This document shows positions 62,409 to 64,000 of a stretch of DNA of 64,000 nucleotides, in pieces; position 1 is the stretch's first letter; the number at the start of each line of letters is the position of its first letter. The position numbers and the translations under genes are program-made. Under the pieces are notes generated by a model, which was not told the DNA's origin, did no database searches, and saw nothing but the letters and a program-made list of their open reading frames with translations. The stretch covers positions 186,001 through 250,000 of the forward strand of contig NZ_VFTZ01000004.1 in NCBI RefSeq assembly GCF_006440775.1. The letters run 5' to 3'. The stretch is from Mesorhizobium sp. B2-7-2. GTDB taxonomy: Bacteria; Pseudomonadota; Alphaproteobacteria; Rhizobiales; Rhizobiaceae.

Positions 62409-63251
62409 GACGAAAGGGCAGGCGCATGAGCAAAATCTTGATCCAAAGCTCTCAGGCAAGGCGACCACTTTGAACACTCCTGCTGACTTCGTCATTTGGC
62501 ATTCTCGGCAGCGCGTTTCGACAATTTATGTTCGCCTACCATTCCCAGCGGCTTTGGAGTGCTAAGAGCCTGTGAATTTCTTTGAAGATCCGTTGCAACG
62601 CCTGCGCGCTGCGGGGAGTGCTGATCAGGCAGCGAGACTTGCGAACTTCTTGTGCCAGGAGGCATTCGGATTGAAGGCCGTATCTCGCTTGTGGTTTGCT
62701 CAAACCCAGGACGCAGGGGTTGCTGCCGCTTACTTACATTTTGTCGGCCAGCCCGCTACGGCTGTCGCCGCATCACCGCACCTGCACACGGGTGCGCCTC
62801 GCGAGGAAGTTCATTCGGGAACAAACCCACTCGGAGTGCTGGTAGTCGGCAAGTGGTTTTGTTGCTGCCAAGCTCATCAGGTGCGCTCAATCCGCCGCGG
62901 CACCCCCCGTCTCACAATGGACTATGGCGCGTTTGATCCACACCAGAGCCGCCCCGGTAGGATCGGCTCCGTCGGTCAGACCAGACGGTGGCTGACTTTT
63001 CTAAACTCCAACCAATCAGGGGCGCCTCTAAACTCCAACCAATCAGGGGCGCCAGGAACAGGTCTGGGAGTGGGTCGCGAGTGACATCCGTACGCGAGGC
63101 AGCGCGCCTCCTCCAAGGGTGAAGATGCTCGCAGCCGAACTTGATCTGCCACATGCCGGCTTTGAAGTTCGTCGAAGCGAGAATAACCGTTGCTGGCGAA
63201 GTGACCCTGCATTACACCTGTGTAGCTTGGCATAGGTTGGGGACAGATTGT
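62409..63251. other. Non-coding stretch without a recognisable gene
   Basis: Open frames on both strands are short or of shadow character. A minus-strand frame between about 62990 and 62570 reads protein-like in places (ADPTGAALVWIKRAIVHCE, LAATKPLADYQHSEWVC) but is broken by several stops, so it may be an old pseudogene that I cannot identify. A 27-bp tandem repeat lies at 63000-63053 (separate entry). Confidence 0.4.
63000..63053. repeat. 27-bp direct tandem repeat, two copies
   Basis: The unit begins TCTAAACTCCAACCAATCAG and ends GGGCGCC. Two identical copies lie head to tail (63000-63026 and 63027-63053). The period is a multiple of three, so in any frame it would duplicate nine residues; on the minus strand the shadow protein shows APLIGWSLE twice. 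It is likely a recent slippage duplication. Confidence 0.85.
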
Positions 63252-63679
63252 CTAAATAGTCCTGCGGGGCCGAGGGCCGACTTCCTCGAACCCGTCCGAG
63301 TAGAAATCGACGTGCGTTTCCATTTTGGTTGCGCGGGTGCTCCAACCTCAAGTCGCTTCCAACCACGAGCGCGGCTTTCCCGCACAGCGACCTCGAGCAG
63401 ACAAGGGGCAATCATTGGAGCGCATCTCGGGTCGAACATACAGCTCCGAAATCTGGCCGGACTTGCCTCCTGCATAGATCGCCGTGCACTCATTCAGTAC
63501 GACTATGCCGGCCGGCTCGCCACATTCATTTCGTTGGCAAGCACTGTCGCCGCGCTTTGTTTGACGAAGTCGGGCGTGGGCGCTTTCCCGCCAGAGAGTT
63601 CATCGAGTAGCGCGTGAATGAAACGGGCGCCCGTTTCTGCGTCCAATAAGTTGGCCCGTCCAGTAGATACGGAAGGCAT
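63252..63679 (-). pseudogene. Frameshifted GNAT-family acetyltransferase
   Basis: Pieces in two alternating frames join into one GNAT-like protein. The first 58-codon frame begins MPSVSTGRANLLDAETGARF, behind a strong AGGAGGGGGAG Shine-Dalgarno. A second frame continues EPAGIVVLNECTAIYAGGK and GQISELYVRPEMRSN. The first frame returns with LLEVAVRESRARGWKRLEVGAP, and the second ends VDFYSDGFEEVGPRPR before a TAG at 63254-63252. Three frame changes are needed, near 63520, 63440 and 63310. The LYVRPEMRS and GWKRLEVGAP motifs are typical acetyl-CoA-binding and C-terminal parts of the family. The gene must be inactive unless sequence errors are responsible. Confidence 0.75.
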
Positions 63680-63932
63680 GGTTTCTCCCCCTCCTAGGGG
63701 GCGGCGTCCCGATTCGTGCTGCCAATCGCAAGGTGCGCTGGCAAAAAATGGAACTGCGAATCCGGCTATGATGGAGGGCTGCTCTCCTGTATGCAAGCCA
63801 TTCTTGGGATTTGCAAAAACCGTCGCCCGCTCGTCCAAGCCAGGGATCTCTACACCATCTGACCGCGCGCGAAGCAAGATTCTGCTTAGCTGCTAGCGAG
63901 GACCGAGCTTGCGGACCCCACAGACCCCATGG

Positions 63933-64000
63933 TCAGCGTCGGGCGATTTCCCCAATCAGCCGAACATATTCGCCTTCTGGTTGCCCATAGATACCAGCTG
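63933..64000 (-). CDS. C-terminal end of a gene running off the window
   Basis: The minus-strand frame entering from the right edge reads AGIYGQPEGEYVRLIGEIARR and then TGA at 63935-63933. The stretch has normal protein character, while the other frames stop sooner or look like shadow. Too little is present to name the product. Between this stop and the GNAT start (63680-63932) no gene is recognised. Confidence 0.35.
   Translation of the reverse strand, partial: AGIYGQPEGEYVRLIGEIARR

Noticed and set aside
62572..63084. Plus-strand open frame of 170 codons downstream of groES
   Set aside because: It starts with GTG without a ribosome-binding site, has no family features, and includes the tandem repeat as repeated residues; likely non-coding.

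Overview
The window reads as chromosomal DNA of a Hyphomicrobiales (Rhizobiales) alphaproteobacterium, most likely a Mesorhizobium or close relative. The grounds are the style of the protein sequences (GroESL behind a CIRCE box, the thioredoxin, a PpkA/PppA-controlled type VI secretion locus of the rhizobial/agrobacterial kind), the high GC, and a very large symbiotic-effector-like gene. No database could be searched, so this placement is inference.

Bases 324-40483 hold a type VI secretion system (T6SS) gene cluster. Reading leftward (minus strand) from a divergent promoter gap at 37326-37660 are tssA, tssB, tssC, hcp, tssE, tssF, tssG, tagH, tssJ, tssK, tssL, tssM and tagF. They are followed without a break by an effector module: a DUF4150/PAAR-like protein with a cysteine-rich C-terminus, two unknown small genes, a DUF2169 adaptor and a ketosynthase-like pseudoenzyme. 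The clpV ATPase gene runs the other way from the same gap, behind a sigma-54-like promoter. A second minus-strand unit from 13113 to 324 carries a second tagH, a second tssL, a second tssM, the phosphatase pppA, the membrane kinase ppkA, a DUF1036 protein and a two-domain peptidoglycan hydrolase. Between the units, on the plus strand, are vgrG, a DUF6484 protein and a TIGR02270-type protein. The locus therefore encodes one sheath/baseplate/tube set but two FHA-TssL-TssM membrane modules plus a threonine-phosphorylation switch.

Bases 40566-52235 form a catabolic locus: an RraA-like protein, four different enolase-superfamily (mandelate racemase/sugar-acid dehydratase-like) enzymes, a carbohydrate ABC transporter (ATPase, two permeases, binding protein), a GntR/FCD regulator and a NIPSNAP protein. 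It is arranged divergently around an operator-like gap at 47037-47256 and probably takes up and breaks down acid sugars.

Bases 52236-64000 look like a patchwork. About 1.9 kb of decayed sequence precedes a thioredoxin with an unusual WCDPC site. Next is a 1625-residue putative host-directed effector with an SKWP-like repeat, an RNA-polymerase-like DFDGD motif, an apparently intact shikimate kinase domain and an arginine-rich C-terminus that fits the VirB/D4 type IV export signal. An EAL-domain remnant, the CIRCE-controlled groES-groEL operon with a clear terminator, non-coding sequence with a 27-bp tandem repeat, a frameshifted GNAT acetyltransferase pseudogene and the end of one more gene complete the window.
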